DNA of 64,000 bases from an uncultured Clostridia bacterium (GTDB lineage Bacteria > Bacillota > Clostridia > TANB77 > CAG-508): positions 1-64,000 of the forward strand of contig CAKPCL010000002.1 in the NCBI GenBank assembly GCA_934141605.1, in the 5' to 3' direction. Shown here piece after piece: positions 8,287 to 17,448 of this stretch (within the stretch, counting starts at the first letter, position 1; each line of letters starts with the position of its first letter). Under the pieces are notes generated by a model. That model worked only from the letters and a program-made list of their open reading frames with translations. It was not told where the DNA came from and ran no database searches. Position numbers and translations under genes: made by a program.

Positions 8287-9386
8287 AAAATATAAAATAG
8301 ATATTCCAATTGGTTATAGTGGAACTAAAAGAATCAGACATATAGAAACTTTTTTAGGTGGAAAAAAAGAAGCTAAATTGAGAGAAAATGAATTAAAGCT
8401 ACAATTAAAAAATAACACTTACATTAAGAAAAACAAACTAACTGTAACCGATTTAATGAGTGAATGGCTTGAATCTAAAAAAAATGAAATAGAATTGAAA
8501 ACATATAAGTCTTATCAATTATGGACTACTAAAATAGTAAATGCTATCGGTAATATTAAAGTAAAAGACTTAAATGTAAAAATATTAGAAGATTTTTATA
8601 ATGAATTAAGGACAACTACCTCTTTATCTTCTAAATCTATACAAGAAATTTATACAACTGTATCAATGGCATTAAATAAAGCAATTAAATGGGGTTATAT
8701 ACTAACAAATCCTAATTCACTAATAGACAAGCCTAAAGTAAAAAAGCAAGAAATTCAATGTTATTCTCCAGAAGAGGTAGAAAAATTACTTACAGTTATA
8801 AAAAATGAGCCAATAAAATATCAAGCGATTATATTATTAGCTTTAGATAGTGGGTGTAGGCGTGGAGAAATAACAGGCTTGACTTGGAACGATATTGATT
8901 TTGATAAGTCTTTAATTGTTGTAAATAAAACGACACAATACTTACCAAATTACGGCATTTATGAAAAAAGTACAAAATCAGAAACAAGTAATAGAACAAT
9001 CTACATTACTGATTCAACAAGGCAAATTTTAAAGAAATATCAAGCGGAACAACTCCAAAAAAGAATATTACTTGGTAACAAATGGAAAAACTCTAATAGA
9101 GTATTCACAACTGATTATGGGGCAGATATGCATCCTGACACACCTTCTAAAATACTTGAAAAATTAATAAAAAAATATAATTTAAAAAGAATCACTTTCC
9201 ATCGGTTTAAGGCATACTTCAATTTCTTTACAGATTTCAAGTGGTATTCAATCTCAAATAATTAGTAAAAGAGCAGGACATTCTAGTGTTGCTGTTACAG
9301 ATAAAATATATAGCCACTTTTTTGAAAATGAATTTAAAGAGGTGGCGGAAAAAATGAATAATTTTTTGCAAACAACATCTATTTAA
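8258..9386 (+). CDS. Tyrosine integrase with a +1 shift at CGG
   Basis: This recombinase would insert and excise the element at tRNA-Thr. AGGAGG sits 8 bases before the ATG at 8258, preferred over the ATG at 8219. Residues 1-70 form the arm-binding domain, about 60-150 the SAM-like core-binding domain (VTDLMSEWLESKKNEIELKT), and about 165-375 the catalytic domain, with the first catalytic Arg in DSGCRRGEITGL. At codon 316 the frame reads CAT CGG TTT and soon stops (9265). Skipping the C at 9203 gives HGLRHTSISL, then AGHSSVAVTDKIYSHF with the catalytic His and Tyr, ending at TAA 9384-9386 (375 residues). The catalytic Arg-His-Tyr end is therefore reached only after the shift. Everything past it is well preserved, which argues against simple decay. 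Confidence 0.85.
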
Positions 9387-9412
9387 GAAGCGGTTTTACA
9401 TCGCTTCTTATT
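9384..9412 (+). terminator. Integrase terminator
   Basis: TAAGAAGCG (9384-9392) pairs with CGCTTCTTA (9402-9410), followed by TTATTT. The stem begins on the shifted-frame stop of the integrase, which supports that stop as the true gene end. Confidence 0.75.
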
Positions 9413-9416
9413 ATTT

Positions 9417-9438
9417 CGTCACTTTTTCGTCACTTTTT
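9417..9438 (+). repeat. Arm-type direct repeat, right end
   Basis: The sequence is identical to 1876-1897: two tandem CGTCACTTTTT units, 45 bp from the tRNA core. The matching copies inside both ends of the element suggest integrase arm-binding sites. Confidence 0.6.
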
Positions 9439-9483
9439 AAAAAATCAATTTAAAATAGCAAGGCTTAAATTCCTTGCTATTAC

Positions 9484-9559
9484 TGGAGCCAATAAGCAGA
9501 ATCGAACTGCTGACCTACGGGTTACGAATCCGTTGCTCTACCAACTGAGCTATATTGGC
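9484..9559 (-). tRNA. tRNA-Thr (anticodon CGT)
   Basis: The 76-base gene folds as a complete cloverleaf: acceptor GCCAATA/TATTGGC, D arm GCTC/GAGC, anticodon loop TTCGTAA, T arm AGCAG/CTGCT and an encoded CCA. The anticodon CGT reads ACG. The base of the anticodon loop has an A31-C39 mismatch. The 3' 51 bases (9484-9534) are the attR copy, so this half may derive from the element while the 5' half is host DNA. The gene is kept intact by integration. Confidence 0.93.
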
Positions 9560-9584
9560 ATATATTATGTAGGAAGCATGTTAA

Positions 9585-10136
9585 CTATATATTTACATAC
9601 TTCACTACTGACAATATAAAATCAACTAAAATAATTATTACTAATAAATACAAAATAATGATTTGAGCTTTTTTATTAATCCAAGCTGTCATCTTTTCAG
9701 TCTTTTTTTCTACAAAAGGATGTATTTTTTCCACAAAAATAGTACCTATTATACCCCACGCAATTGAATAAGGTAGACTTATTCTTCCTTGAAAATTTAA
9801 TACTTCATTTGAATAATCCCACCATCTTAATCCAAATAAACTTTCTAATACAACTGCTACAACATATTCAAATATTGTAAAAAACACCATACAAATAAAG
9901 AATTTTCCTAATGTATTTGTTTTTACATTTTTAAGCATTTGTATCATACCAATTGCTGCAAATCCATACATTGGACATACTGGACCATATAAAAATCCTC
10001 TCTTATTAAATACTCCTAATGTTACTAGACAAAATGTTGTTTCTAAAACCCAGCCTAAAAAAGCATATATGAAAAAATATAGTGCCATTTTTTGTGTTTC
10101 TTTTAATTTGTTTTCTTCTATGTTTGTGTTATTCAT
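9585..10136 (-). CDS. Putative ABC-transporter permease family protein (CmpB-like)
   Basis: A 183-residue membrane protein with about five transmembrane helices (residues near 18-36, 48-68, 78-100, 120-140 and 155-178). The segment FLGWVLETTF followed by KRGFLYGPVCPMYGF is characteristic of the ABC_trans_CmpB family, widespread in Clostridia and annotated as putative permeases without a proven substrate. It has no ATPase partner next to it. A purine-rich AGGGGGAAAT site precedes the ATG. It is the first host gene beyond the tRNA insertion site. Confidence 0.75.
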   Translation of the reverse strand: MNNTNIEENKLKETQKMALYFFIYAFLGWVLETTFCLVTLGVFNKRGFLYGPVCPMYGFAAIGMIQMLKNVKTNTLGKFFICMVFFTIFEYVVAVVLESLFGLRWWDYSNEVLNFQGRISLPYSIAWGIIGTIFVEKIHPFVEKKTEKMTAWINKKAQIIILYLLVIIILVDFILSVVKYVNI

Positions 10137-10213
10137 ATTTCCCCCTATTATTTTATATTTACAATTCTAACATATATGAATAATGTTTGCAACATACTTC
10201 TGTCAAAAAAATA

Positions 10214-10244
10214 AAGCACTTAGAATTTAATATTCTAAATGCTT
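10214..10244 (-). terminator. Terminator of the pilin-like gene
   Basis: On the minus strand AAGCATTTAGAAT pairs with ATTCTAAGTGCTT and is followed by TATTTTTTT. The stem is 13 bp with one mismatch. Confidence 0.75.
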
Positions 10245-10276
10245 ATATATATATTTCTAGTTACAATTTAAAGTTA

Positions 10277-12826
10277 TTATTGTGCTCCACATCTACTGCA
10301 TACATATTTTGTACATGTAGAACCTCCATGGCATGCATCCCAAATGTTGCTAGGTCCCCAACCCCATGTGCTGTGTACAGTACATGATCCTGTTTTTCCA
10401 CAACAATTAAATTTTACAGTCCAATTATATATTTTGCAATTTTTGTGTTGTGTACAAGTTGTTGGGCTTCCTCCTCCATTATCTGACACTGGATTGTATG
10501 AAGTAGTTTGTGCTACATAATTGTGTCCTAAAGCTGAGCCTGAAGCAAAATAGTTGCTTCCTTGTGCCCCACACATTGAACATTTATACCAATATGTTGC
10601 TGCTTCTGTACATGTTGCTGAACTTCTTAAGTTTCCTTGTGCTGTGTAGCTGTGTCCTACTGTACCACCTGAAGTAAAATAGTTACTTCCTTGTGCTCCA
10701 CACATTGAGCATTTATACCAATATGTTGCTGCTGCTTGGCATGTTGCTGAACTTCTTAAATTTCCTTGTGCTGTGTAACTATGTGCTATTGTACCACCTG
10801 AAGTAAAATAGTTGCTTCCTTGTGCTCCACACATTGAACATTTATACCAATATGTTGCTGCTGATTGACATGTTGCTGAACTTCTTAAATTTCCTTGCGC
10901 TGTGTAACTATGTGCTATTGTGCCACCTGAAGAGAAATATGTACTTCCTTGTAATCCACATGAACATTTATACCAGTATGTTGCTGCTGCTTGGCATGTT
11001 GCTGCGCTTCTTAAGTTTCCTTGTTGTGTAAATGCATGTGCATGATATATAATATTAAATGCGTCTGATATTTCTGAAACATTTCCTACATTATCTATTG
11101 CTCTAAAATATGCTGTAGTATTTCTACCTTCTGAAAATGTCCAATCTTCTATTCCATAATAAGTATTGCCATTTTGCTGTAATCCAGAACTTTCAGCAAG
11201 TTTTAATGTTGACCAATTGGTTTTATCATATGAGCATTGTATCTCTCTTATTCCAGACAAGCCATCTGTCACTGTTATTCTAGTATTTACTGCTTTATAT
11301 GCTGTAGTTCCACTTGTGTAAGAACTATTATCATCTTTATAATATGCTTGATATACTGGTTTTGATGGTGCTGTTTTGTCTATAGTTGTTATATTAGCTG
11401 TGTTTGAGCCTCCTATATTTGTTCCATCTGTATAGATATATGTTATTACACAGTTGCTACTTACTGTAAATGGTGTACTATATGCTGTGCTTGTTTTTGT
11501 TGGTGCTGTTCCGTCTGTTGTATATCTTGTTGTAAATCCTTCTTTTATTGGTAATGTTACTGTTACATTTCCATTTGTCCATGTTGTTGGTGTATATGTT
11601 GCTGTTGCTGGTTTCTCTACTGTACCTGTTCCTTTACTTACTGTTCCTGTTGTTGTATTTCCTGCTTTATCTTTTGCCTCTACTGTTATTGTATGGTCTG
11701 TTGTTTGTTTTAAACTGTTCCATGTATATGTTCCGCTTGTTTGGTATGCTGTCCAACTTCCACTGTCTAATTTAAATCTATATCCTGCTATTCCACTCTT
11801 TCCATATGCTGTTGTTGCGTCTGCATCTTCTGTACTTGCTGTTACTGTTAAGCTGTTTGTTGTGCTTGTTGCCTTTGGTGCAAAATCTTTTGGTGCTAAT
11901 TTATCTATGTTTGTTACATTTCCTGCAAGCGCTTTTCCTCCATTTTTGCCATCATGTAATCTTGCATATATTGTTCCATTTTCTGTAAATGTTTGGCTCG
12001 CTGTATCTGTCCAGCTCTTGCCATCTTTGCAGGTTTGTAATGTATATTCTGTTACTGTTGTATTTGCTGTAACTGTTACACTTCCATTTGTCCATACTTC
12101 TGGATCTGGTTCATATGTAAAACTTGCATTTTGGGTTGATAAGTCTGTTACTTTTCCTGTTATTTGTTGTCCTACTACTTCTGCTGTTTTCTTATTTTTT
12201 GCAATCGCTTTTACTTTTACACTATATTGTTTTTCTTGATCCAAGTCTTCAAATGTATAGCTTTTATCTGTTGTTGTTTTTTTAAATTCATAGTCTGTAT
12301 TTTGTTCACCTTTTATATAATATTCTAATTTTCCACCTTCATTATATAGTGTTTCAACTTCAACTGTTATTGAATTTGTTGTATTTGACATCTTGACTAT
12401 TTTTATTACTGGTGACATTTCTTCTTTATTTCCAACAAATGATATTCCTGTTGCTTCTACTTTATATAAGTCATCGTCTACTGTTACATAGAAATATGCT
12501 TCTACTTGCTTAAAGTTTTCTTCTTTACTGATTTCTCCTATTTCTGCCTTTTCTCCTATTTGTTCTAATTCCTTTTTAACAATGCTTGTTCTTGTGGCTG
12601 TTACTGTATCCTCAGCTGCTCCTGTTGGATTTAACATTTGTTGATTTAATAGTTTTAGACTCAAATATTCTGTTACTTGACCTCTTTTATTTTCTAATTC
12701 TGCTCTTCTTGCACTGCCAAATATACCTGTATTTGTCATTGATTGTATTGATATTCCTGCCAATATTAGCATTAGTATTATTGTCATTATTAGTGCTACT
12801 AGTGTTATACCTTTATTTTTATACAT
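10277..12826 (-). CDS. Giant prepilin-like surface protein with Fn3/Ig and Cys-rich repeats
   Basis: An 849-residue exported protein. The N-terminus NKGITLVALIMTIILMLILA is a prepilin-type signal: a Gly before the cleavage point and a hydrophobic helix, though the usual Glu5 is replaced by Ala. Residues about 130-220 look like fibronectin type III, about 230-480 like Ig-type and chitobiase C-terminal domains (YTTDGTAPTKTS), and about 595-770 are four tandem Cys-rich units with YKCSMCGAQGS. A final Cys-rich tail follows. It probably assembles at or protrudes from the surface as an adhesin or pseudopilus tip. It is divergent from an XRE regulator gene, with two palindromes in between. Confidence 0.75.
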   Translation of the reverse strand: MYKNKGITLVALIMTIILMLILAGISIQSMTNTGIFGSARRAELENKRGQVTEYLSLKLLNQQMLNPTGAAEDTVTATRTSIVKKELEQIGEKAEIGEISKEENFKQVEAYFYVTVDDDLYKVEATGISFVGNKEEMSPVIKIVKMSNTTNSITVEVETLYNEGGKLEYYIKGEQNTDYEFKKTTTDKSYTFEDLDQEKQYSVKVKAIAKNKKTAEVVGQQITGKVTDLSTQNASFTYEPDPEVWTNGSVTVTANTTVTEYTLQTCKDGKSWTDTASQTFTENGTIYARLHDGKNGGKALAGNVTNIDKLAPKDFAPKATSTTNSLTVTASTEDADATTAYGKSGIAGYRFKLDSGSWTAYQTSGTYTWNSLKQTTDHTITVEAKDKAGNTTTGTVSKGTGTVEKPATATYTPTTWTNGNVTVTLPIKEGFTTRYTTDGTAPTKTSTAYSTPFTVSSNCVITYIYTDGTNIGGSNTANITTIDKTAPSKPVYQAYYKDDNSSYTSGTTAYKAVNTRITVTDGLSGIREIQCSYDKTNWSTLKLAESSGLQQNGNTYYGIEDWTFSEGRNTTAYFRAIDNVGNVSEISDAFNIIYHAHAFTQQGNLRSAATCQAAATYWYKCSCGLQGSTYFSSGGTIAHSYTAQGNLRSSATCQSAATYWYKCSMCGAQGSNYFTSGGTIAHSYTAQGNLRSSATCQAAATYWYKCSMCGAQGSNYFTSGGTVGHSYTAQGNLRSSATCTEAATYWYKCSMCGAQGSNYFASGSALGHNYVAQTTSYNPVSDNGGGSPTTCTQHKNCKIYNWTVKFNCCGKTGSCTVHSTWGWGPSNIWDACHGGSTCTKYVCSRCGAQ
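10526..11038 (-). repeat. Four tandem 43-residue Cys-rich repeats
   Basis: Four in-frame units of 42-43 residues (about 129 bp each) share GNLRSSATC, then AATYWYKCSMCGAQGS. Each has three or four cysteines that could form disulphides or bind zinc. The two middle units are nearly identical at DNA level, so copy number may vary between strains. Confidence 0.85.
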
Positions 12827-12876
12827 TTCAATGCTTCCTCCTCTTTTGTTTTGTAAAAATTATCCTCTAATATAAT

Positions 12877-12897
12877 AATATCTCATTTTGAGATATT
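12877..12897. promoter_or_regulatory. Operator palindrome 1
   Basis: AATATCTCA-TTT-TGAGATATT is a perfect 21-bp palindrome, 50 bp upstream of the pilin-like gene. It shares the core TATCTCATTTTGAGATA with a second copy 100 bp away. Confidence 0.7.
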
Positions 12898-12977
12898 ATT
12901 CAATGTTTTTCTATGTTTTTAGACAAATGTTATATTTTTGAAACATAACTGTAATATAAATGTAAAACTTTTTGTTG

Positions 12978-12994
12978 TATCTCATTTTGAGATA
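12978..12994. promoter_or_regulatory. Operator palindrome 2
   Basis: TATCTCA-TTT-TGAGATA repeats the first operator's 17-bp core exactly and lies 56 bp upstream of the XRE gene. The pair probably binds the XRE protein, coupling autoregulation to control of the pilin-like gene. Confidence 0.7.
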
Positions 12995-13050
12995 TTTTAA
13001 ACTTGTAAAAAATATTTATTTTATATTATATATAAAAGGATTGGTAAAAA

Positions 13051-13275
13051 ATGAGATTAAGAGATTTAAGAGAAGATAATGATTTAACCCAAGAGACTAT
13101 TGCAAAATATTTGCATTGTGCCCAAAATACATATCATCAGTATGAATCTGGTAAAAGACAAATTCCTTTATCATTATTAAAGAAACTTGCCTTATACTAT
13201 AATACTTCTATAGACTATATAATTGGACTAACTGATGATATAGATATTAATAGGAAACCAAAAATGAAAGTATAA
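13051..13275 (+). CDS. XRE-family repressor, probable regulator of the pilin-like gene
   Basis: A 74-residue single-domain Cro/C1-type protein: LREDNDLTQETIAKYLHCAQ, a recognition helix around QNTYHQYESGKRQIP, then LKKLALYYNTSIDYIIGLTD, the classic end of this family. AAAGGA precedes the ATG by about 10 bases. It is transcribed divergently from the 849-residue surface protein, with identical palindromes near both starts. It probably represses itself and that gene. Confidence 0.85.
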   Translation: MRLRDLREDNDLTQETIAKYLHCAQNTYHQYESGKRQIPLSLLKKLALYYNTSIDYIIGLTDDIDINRKPKMKV

Positions 13276-13277
13276 CT

Positions 13278-13319
13278 AAAAATAGGAGTTCAAAGTATAA
13301 ACTTTTACTCCTATTTTTT
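13278..13319. terminator. Bidirectional terminator
   Basis: AAAAATAGGAGT (13278-13289) pairs with ACTCCTATTTTT (13307-13318). The A and T flanks make it usable for the rightward XRE gene and the leftward gene that ends at 13333. Confidence 0.8.
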
Positions 13320-13332
13320 ACATTTATATAAA

Positions 13333-13800
13333 TTATTTTACAACGATTTTGAAGTCATAAGCATTTGCATAATCTAATGTTGAACTCATGTTGAATTGTG
13401 TTTTTGCTCCTGGTTGTAATGGTGAAATTATTCCACCTAATGTTACAATTTCTTGTCCGTTTTTATCTAGTAATGTTACATCTACTAGTGTATAATCTGT
13501 TGCTTTTCCTGTGTTGTTTGTTACATCTGCTAGTAATACTGATTGTCCATTTTGTTCTGTAAATTGGATATTTTCGAATTTGAATCCATTTACTTCTTTT
13601 GTTTTATTGAATTCTGTACTTGTGTTTAGTTTTGTTCCGTCTTCTAACACTTCTACAAATTCCTCTACTACTGTGTTGTTTTCGTTTTCTGTGTTTGTGT
13701 TATTGTCTGTTTTTTTGTTTTTGCTTACTGCAAATATGATTATTGCGATTACTAATATTATTAATAATATTGCAATCATTCTTTTTTCTTTTGCTTTCAT
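13333..13800 (-). CDS. Membrane-anchored FxLYD-like protein
   Basis: A 155-residue protein with an N-terminal transmembrane helix (residues 8-25), an Asn/Thr/Glu-rich linker (26-50) and a C-terminal beta domain: FENIQFTEQNGQSVLLADVT, then LVDVTLLDKNGQEIVTLGG and PLQPGAKTQF. This pattern resembles FxLYD-type domains of surface proteins in Firmicutes. It lies downstream of ileS with 148 bp between and may have its own promoter. Function unknown; probably extracellular. Confidence 0.6.
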   Translation of the reverse strand: MKAKEKRMIAILLIILVIAIIIFAVSKNKKTDNNTNTENENNTVVEEFVEVLEDGTKLNTSTEFNKTKEVNGFKFENIQFTEQNGQSVLLADVTNNTGKATDYTLVDVTLLDKNGQEIVTLGGIISPLQPGAKTQFNMSSTLDYANAYDFKIVVK

Positions 13801-13948
13801 AATATTACCTCTTTCTTTTATAATTTAGCTTAAATTTATCTTACATTATTTTTTAAATTTTTTCAATATATTTTTAAGTTTTTACAGAAATGTTATATAA
13901 ATGATACATTTCTGTAATATTTTTGTAATATTTATAATGTGTGTTTTA

Positions 13949-16900
13949 TTATTTTACTACTTCAACATCTAATTTCAAAGTTTCACCATTAATGTTAGTT
14001 TCAGTGTAATCAGGTCTTTCTGCACCATAAATAATATCTAATGCCAAAGTATCATGTTTAATTAAATCTGCATTTGATTTGATTACATTTTCTAGCATTT
14101 CATTTCCAGAAACATAAAGATTAATTTTATCTAGAACTTCAAATCCTTTATCTTTTCTCATATTTTGAACTTTTGATAATACTTCTCTTACATAACCTTC
14201 TTCTTTCAATTCTTGTGTAATATGTGTATCCAAAACTACACCGATTTCACCTTCACCTGCAAAAGCGAACCCTTCTTTACCGTTCATAGTGATTAATAAG
14301 TTTTCTGAATTTAATGCTATTTGTGTGTCATCTATTTCAATATATTCTACTCCACCATTTTTAACTGTATTTGCTAAATCCATTTGATTTTTCTTAGCGA
14401 TTTCTTCTTTTATTCTAGGAATTAATTTTCCATATTCTTTTCCTAAAACTGGTAGATTTGGCTTAATTTCAAAGTTTACATAGTCTGACATTTCTGCTCC
14501 TAATTCTACTTTTTTAACATTTAATTCTTCTTTTACTATATCTTCATAATATTCAGGTAAAGTGTCTATTGATATTAGCATTTTTGATAATGGTTGTCTA
14601 TTTTTGATATTTACAGAGTTTCTAGCACTTCTTCCAAGTTTTACTATTGTGTATGCTAAATCCATTTCTTGTTCTAGTTTAGCATCAACTGCTGAAGCAT
14701 CATATTCTGGCCATGTACATAAATGTACACTTTCTGGTGCTGTATTGTCTAATCCTACTACTAAGTTTTGATAAATTGCATCTGTCATAAATGGTACAAA
14801 TGGTGCTGATATTTTTGCTAATTTTACTAATACTTCGTATAAAGTTACATATGCTCCTATTTTGTCATCTGTTAGTTCTTGGCTCCAGAATCTTTCTCTG
14901 TTTCTACGAACATACCAGTTTGAAAGTTCATCTGTAAAACTTTCAATTTGAAGTGCAGCTGATGTTATATCATATTTATCTAGTTTTGCATCTACTTCTT
15001 TTATTAATGTGTTTAATTTAGAAATTATCCATTTGTCCATTACATTTGTTATTTTAAAGTTTTTATAATTTAATGGGTTGAATTGGTCTATTTCTGCATA
15101 TAAAACATAGAATGAATATACATTCCATAATGTGCTTAAAAATCCTCTTTGTGTTTCTTGTACATTTTCTAGTCCTAATCTTGTTGGTAACCATGGGCTA
15201 CTACATGTGTAGAAGTGCCATCTTGTTGCATCTGCTCCTACTTCATTTAATAGTAGCATTGGGTCTACTCCATTTCCTTTTGATTTTGACATTTTTTGGC
15301 CTTTTGAGTCTAAAACATGTCCTAAAACTATACAGTTTTCAAATGGTGTTTTTCCAAATAACGCTGTTCCTAAAGCTGTTAATGTATAGAACCAGCCTCT
15401 AGTTTGATCAATTGCTTCTGAAATGAATTGTGCTGGGAAGTTTTGTTTAAATAATTCTTTGTTTTCAAATGGATAATGTAATTGTGCAAATGGCATTGAA
15501 CCTGAGTCAAACCAGCAGTCTATAACTTCTTTTGCTCTTGTCATTTTTTTACCACATTTTGGACATTTTAAATGAACATTGTCTATATATGGTTTGTGTA
15601 ATTCTATGTCATCTGGACAGTCTATTGCTTTTTCTTTCAATTCTGCAATGCTTCCTATGCATTCTTGGTGTCCACAATTTTCGTCTTCACATGTCCAAAT
15701 TGGAAGTGGTGTTCCCCAATATCTGTCTCTTGAAATTCCCCAGTCAATTACATTTTCTAGGAATTTTCCAAATCTTCCTGTTCTAATTGTGTCTGGATAC
15801 CAGTTTACTTTGTTGTTGTTTGCAACTAATTCATCTCTTAGTTTGCTCATTGCAACAAACCAACTCTCTTTTGGATAATATAGTAATGGTGTGTCACATC
15901 TCCAGCAGTGTGGATATGAGTGCATATGTTTTTCTTTACTAAATAGTTTGTTTTCATCTTGTAGCCATTTGCAGATATCTTCATTACAATCTCTAACAAA
16001 TCTTCCTGCCCATGGTTCAACTTCTGGTACGAATTTTCCTGTTTTATCTACTAAGTTTACAAATGCAATTCCGTTTTGTTTTGCAACCAAACTATCGTCT
16101 TCACCATATGCTGGTGCAATGTGAACTATTCCTGTACCATCTGTTAATGTTACATAGTCTCCATGTATTACTTCAAATGCTTTTCCATCAACTTTTGCAA
16201 ATGGCATTAATTGTTCATATTTTACTCCTAATAATTCTTCACCTTTGAATTCTTTTACTATTTCATATGGTGTTTCTTTTAAAACTGATTCAATTAAGTC
16301 TTTTGCTAAAATGTAGTTTTCATATACTGGTTCTTCGTCTGTTCCAATATTTGCTTTTATTTCTGCATATGTGTATGATTTATTTACACATAATGCTAAG
16401 TTTGATGGCAATGTCCATGGAGTTGTTGTCCATGCTAATATATATGTGTTTGGTTCAATTGCTTCATTTTCTATATTTTGACCATCTAGAACTTTGAATT
16501 TGGCAATACATGTTAAGTCTTTAACATCTTTGTAACCTTGTGCAACTTCGTGTGAAGATAAAGCTGTTCCACATCTTGGACAATATGGCATAACTTTATG
16601 TCCTTCGTATAAAAGACCTTTTTTCCATAATTCACTCAAAGCCCACCAAACAGACTCAATATATTCATTGTGATATGTAACATAAGGATTATCCATATCA
16701 ACCCAGTATCCTACTTTGTTAGTCATTTCTTCCCACATATGAACATATGTGAAAACGCTTTCTTTACACTCTTTTACGAATTTTTCTACACCATATTCTT
16801 CAATTTGTTGTTTTCCAGAAATACCAAGTTTTTTCTCAATTTCAAGTTCAACAGGAAGCCCATGTGTATCCCAACCGGCTTTTCTGTCTACATGATATCC

Positions 16901-17125
16901 TTTCATAACTTTATATCTTGGTATAATGTCTTTCATTACTCTTGTCTCTATATGACCAACATGTGGTTTTCCATTTGCTGTTGGTGGTCCATCATAAAAT
17001 GTGAAATATCTTTTTCCTTTGTTCATATCAAAGTTTTTCTTAATTATGTCTTTTTTCTTCCAGTTTTCTGCGACTTCTCTTTCCATTCCTACAAAGCCGT
17101 CTTTTAGTTCTACTTTTTTGTACAT
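13949..17125 (-). CDS. ileS: Isoleucyl-tRNA synthetase, type-2-like
   Basis: It charges tRNA-Ile in the cytoplasm. At 1,058 residues it is longer than the usual type-1 bacterial enzyme. The HIGH motif appears as HVGH in [17 protein letters not shown], and KMSKS in [14 protein letters not shown]. The editing domain carries the zinc-type CPRCG, and [11 protein letters not shown] marks the anticodon-binding region. The segment [14 protein letters not shown] and the overall length resemble type-2 enzymes, which are often insensitive to mupirocin; that subtype is inference. AGGAGG precedes the ATG. It follows the DUF1653 gene by 28 bp under a common T-box leader. Confidence 0.95.
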   Translation of the reverse strand: MYKKVELKDGFVGMEREVAENWKKKDIIKKNFDMNKGKRYFTFYDGPPTANGKPHVGHIETRVMKDIIPRYKVMKGYHVDRKAGWDTHGLPVELEIEKKLGISGKQQIEEYGVEKFVKECKESVFTYVHMWEEMTNKVGYWVDMDNPYVTYHNEYIESVWWALSELWKKGLLYEGHKVMPYCPRCGTALSSHEVAQGYKDVKDLTCIAKFKVLDGQNIENEAIEPNTYILAWTTTPWTLPSNLALCVNKSYTYAEIKANIGTDEEPVYENYILAKDLIESVLKETPYEIVKEFKGEELLGVKYEQLMPFAKVDGKAFEVIHGDYVTLTDGTGIVHIAPAYGEDDSLVAKQNGIAFVNLVDKTGKFVPEVEPWAGRFVRDCNEDICKWLQDENKLFSKEKHMHSYPHCWRCDTPLLYYPKESWFVAMSKLRDELVANNNKVNWYPDTIRTGRFGKFLENVIDWGISRDRYWGTPLPIWTCEDENCGHQECIGSIAELKEKAIDCPDDIELHKPYIDNVHLKCPKCGKKMTRAKEVIDCWFDSGSMPFAQLHYPFENKELFKQNFPAQFISEAIDQTRGWFYTLTALGTALFGKTPFENCIVLGHVLDSKGQKMSKSKGNGVDPMLLLNEVGADATRWHFYTCSSPWLPTRLGLENVQETQRGFLSTLWNVYSFYVLYAEIDQFNPLNYKNFKITNVMDKWIISKLNTLIKEVDAKLDKYDITSAALQIESFTDELSNWYVRRNRERFWSQELTDDKIGAYVTLYEVLVKLAKISAPFVPFMTDAIYQNLVVGLDNTAPESVHLCTWPEYDASAVDAKLEQEMDLAYTIVKLGRSARNSVNIKNRQPLSKMLISIDTLPEYYEDIVKEELNVKKVELGAEMSDYVNFEIKPNLPVLGKEYGKLIPRIKEEIAKKNQMDLANTVKNGGVEYIEIDDTQIALNSENLLITMNGKEGFAFAGEGEIGVVLDTHITQELKEEGYVREVLSKVQNMRKDKGFEVLDKINLYVSGNEMLENVIKSNADLIKHDTLALDIIYGAERPDYTETNINGETLKLDVEVVK

Positions 17126-17153
17126 AAAAATTCCTCCTTTTTATTTTTACTTT

Positions 17154-17411
17154 TTATTTTTTAAAATTTTTTGCAGCACTTTCAATATCTTGTAATTCAA
17201 ATCTGTATTTTTGTTTTACATCTGGGTATTTTTCGTGGTCTACTTCTGATAAAAACATTGCTTTTGGTCTTACCCATAAACTTCCATCTTCATACAATCT
17301 TCTATATACAACCATTTCTTCTTTTGTTTCAGAGTCTTTCGCTATGTCTTCTACCAAATAATAGTCACCCTTAAAATGTTTGTAAATACCATGTATTTTT
17401 AGCTCTTGCAT
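17154..17411 (-). CDS. DUF1653 protein
   Basis: An 85-residue cytoplasmic protein with the DUF1653 pattern: an early [14 protein letters not shown], then [20 protein letters not shown] and a polar end. The biochemical role of the family is unknown. AAGGGAG lies before the ATG. It sits between the T-box leader and ileS, so its expression should rise when Ile-tRNA is uncharged. The placement may reflect operon capture rather than function. Confidence 0.8.
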   Translation of the reverse strand: MQELKIHGIYKHFKGDYYLVEDIAKDSETKEEMVVYRRLYEDGSLWVRPKAMFLSEVDHEKYPDVKQKYRFELQDIESAAKNFKK

Positions 17412-17448
17412 CTTTTAACTCCCTTTCTTTTTGTAATCTCAATTGCTC

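Larger units (their letters stand above)
1712..9534. mobile_element. Integrated element in tRNA-Thr (7.8 kb, satellite-like)
   Basis: A 51-bp perfect direct repeat of the tRNA-Thr 3' half bounds the region (1712-1762 and 9484-9534), giving a 7,772-bp unit plus one repeat copy. The complete tRNA is at the right end beside the integrase, as expected for tyrosine-recombinase integration. Contents: two membrane-anchored cargo genes, an XRE regulator, a CHC2-TOPRIM-VirE replication protein, two small HTH proteins, a DUF6076-like protein and an integrase. No capsid, terminase or conjugation gene is visible. A phage satellite or small replicating integrative element is the best description. Arm-like repeats lie inside both ends. 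Confidence 0.85.

Noticed and set aside
11454..12239. Long plus-strand frame opposite the pilin-like gene (261 codons)
   Set aside because: It is antisense to a clearly coding gene, is hydrophobic from Val/Leu complement bias, and has no ribosome binding site.
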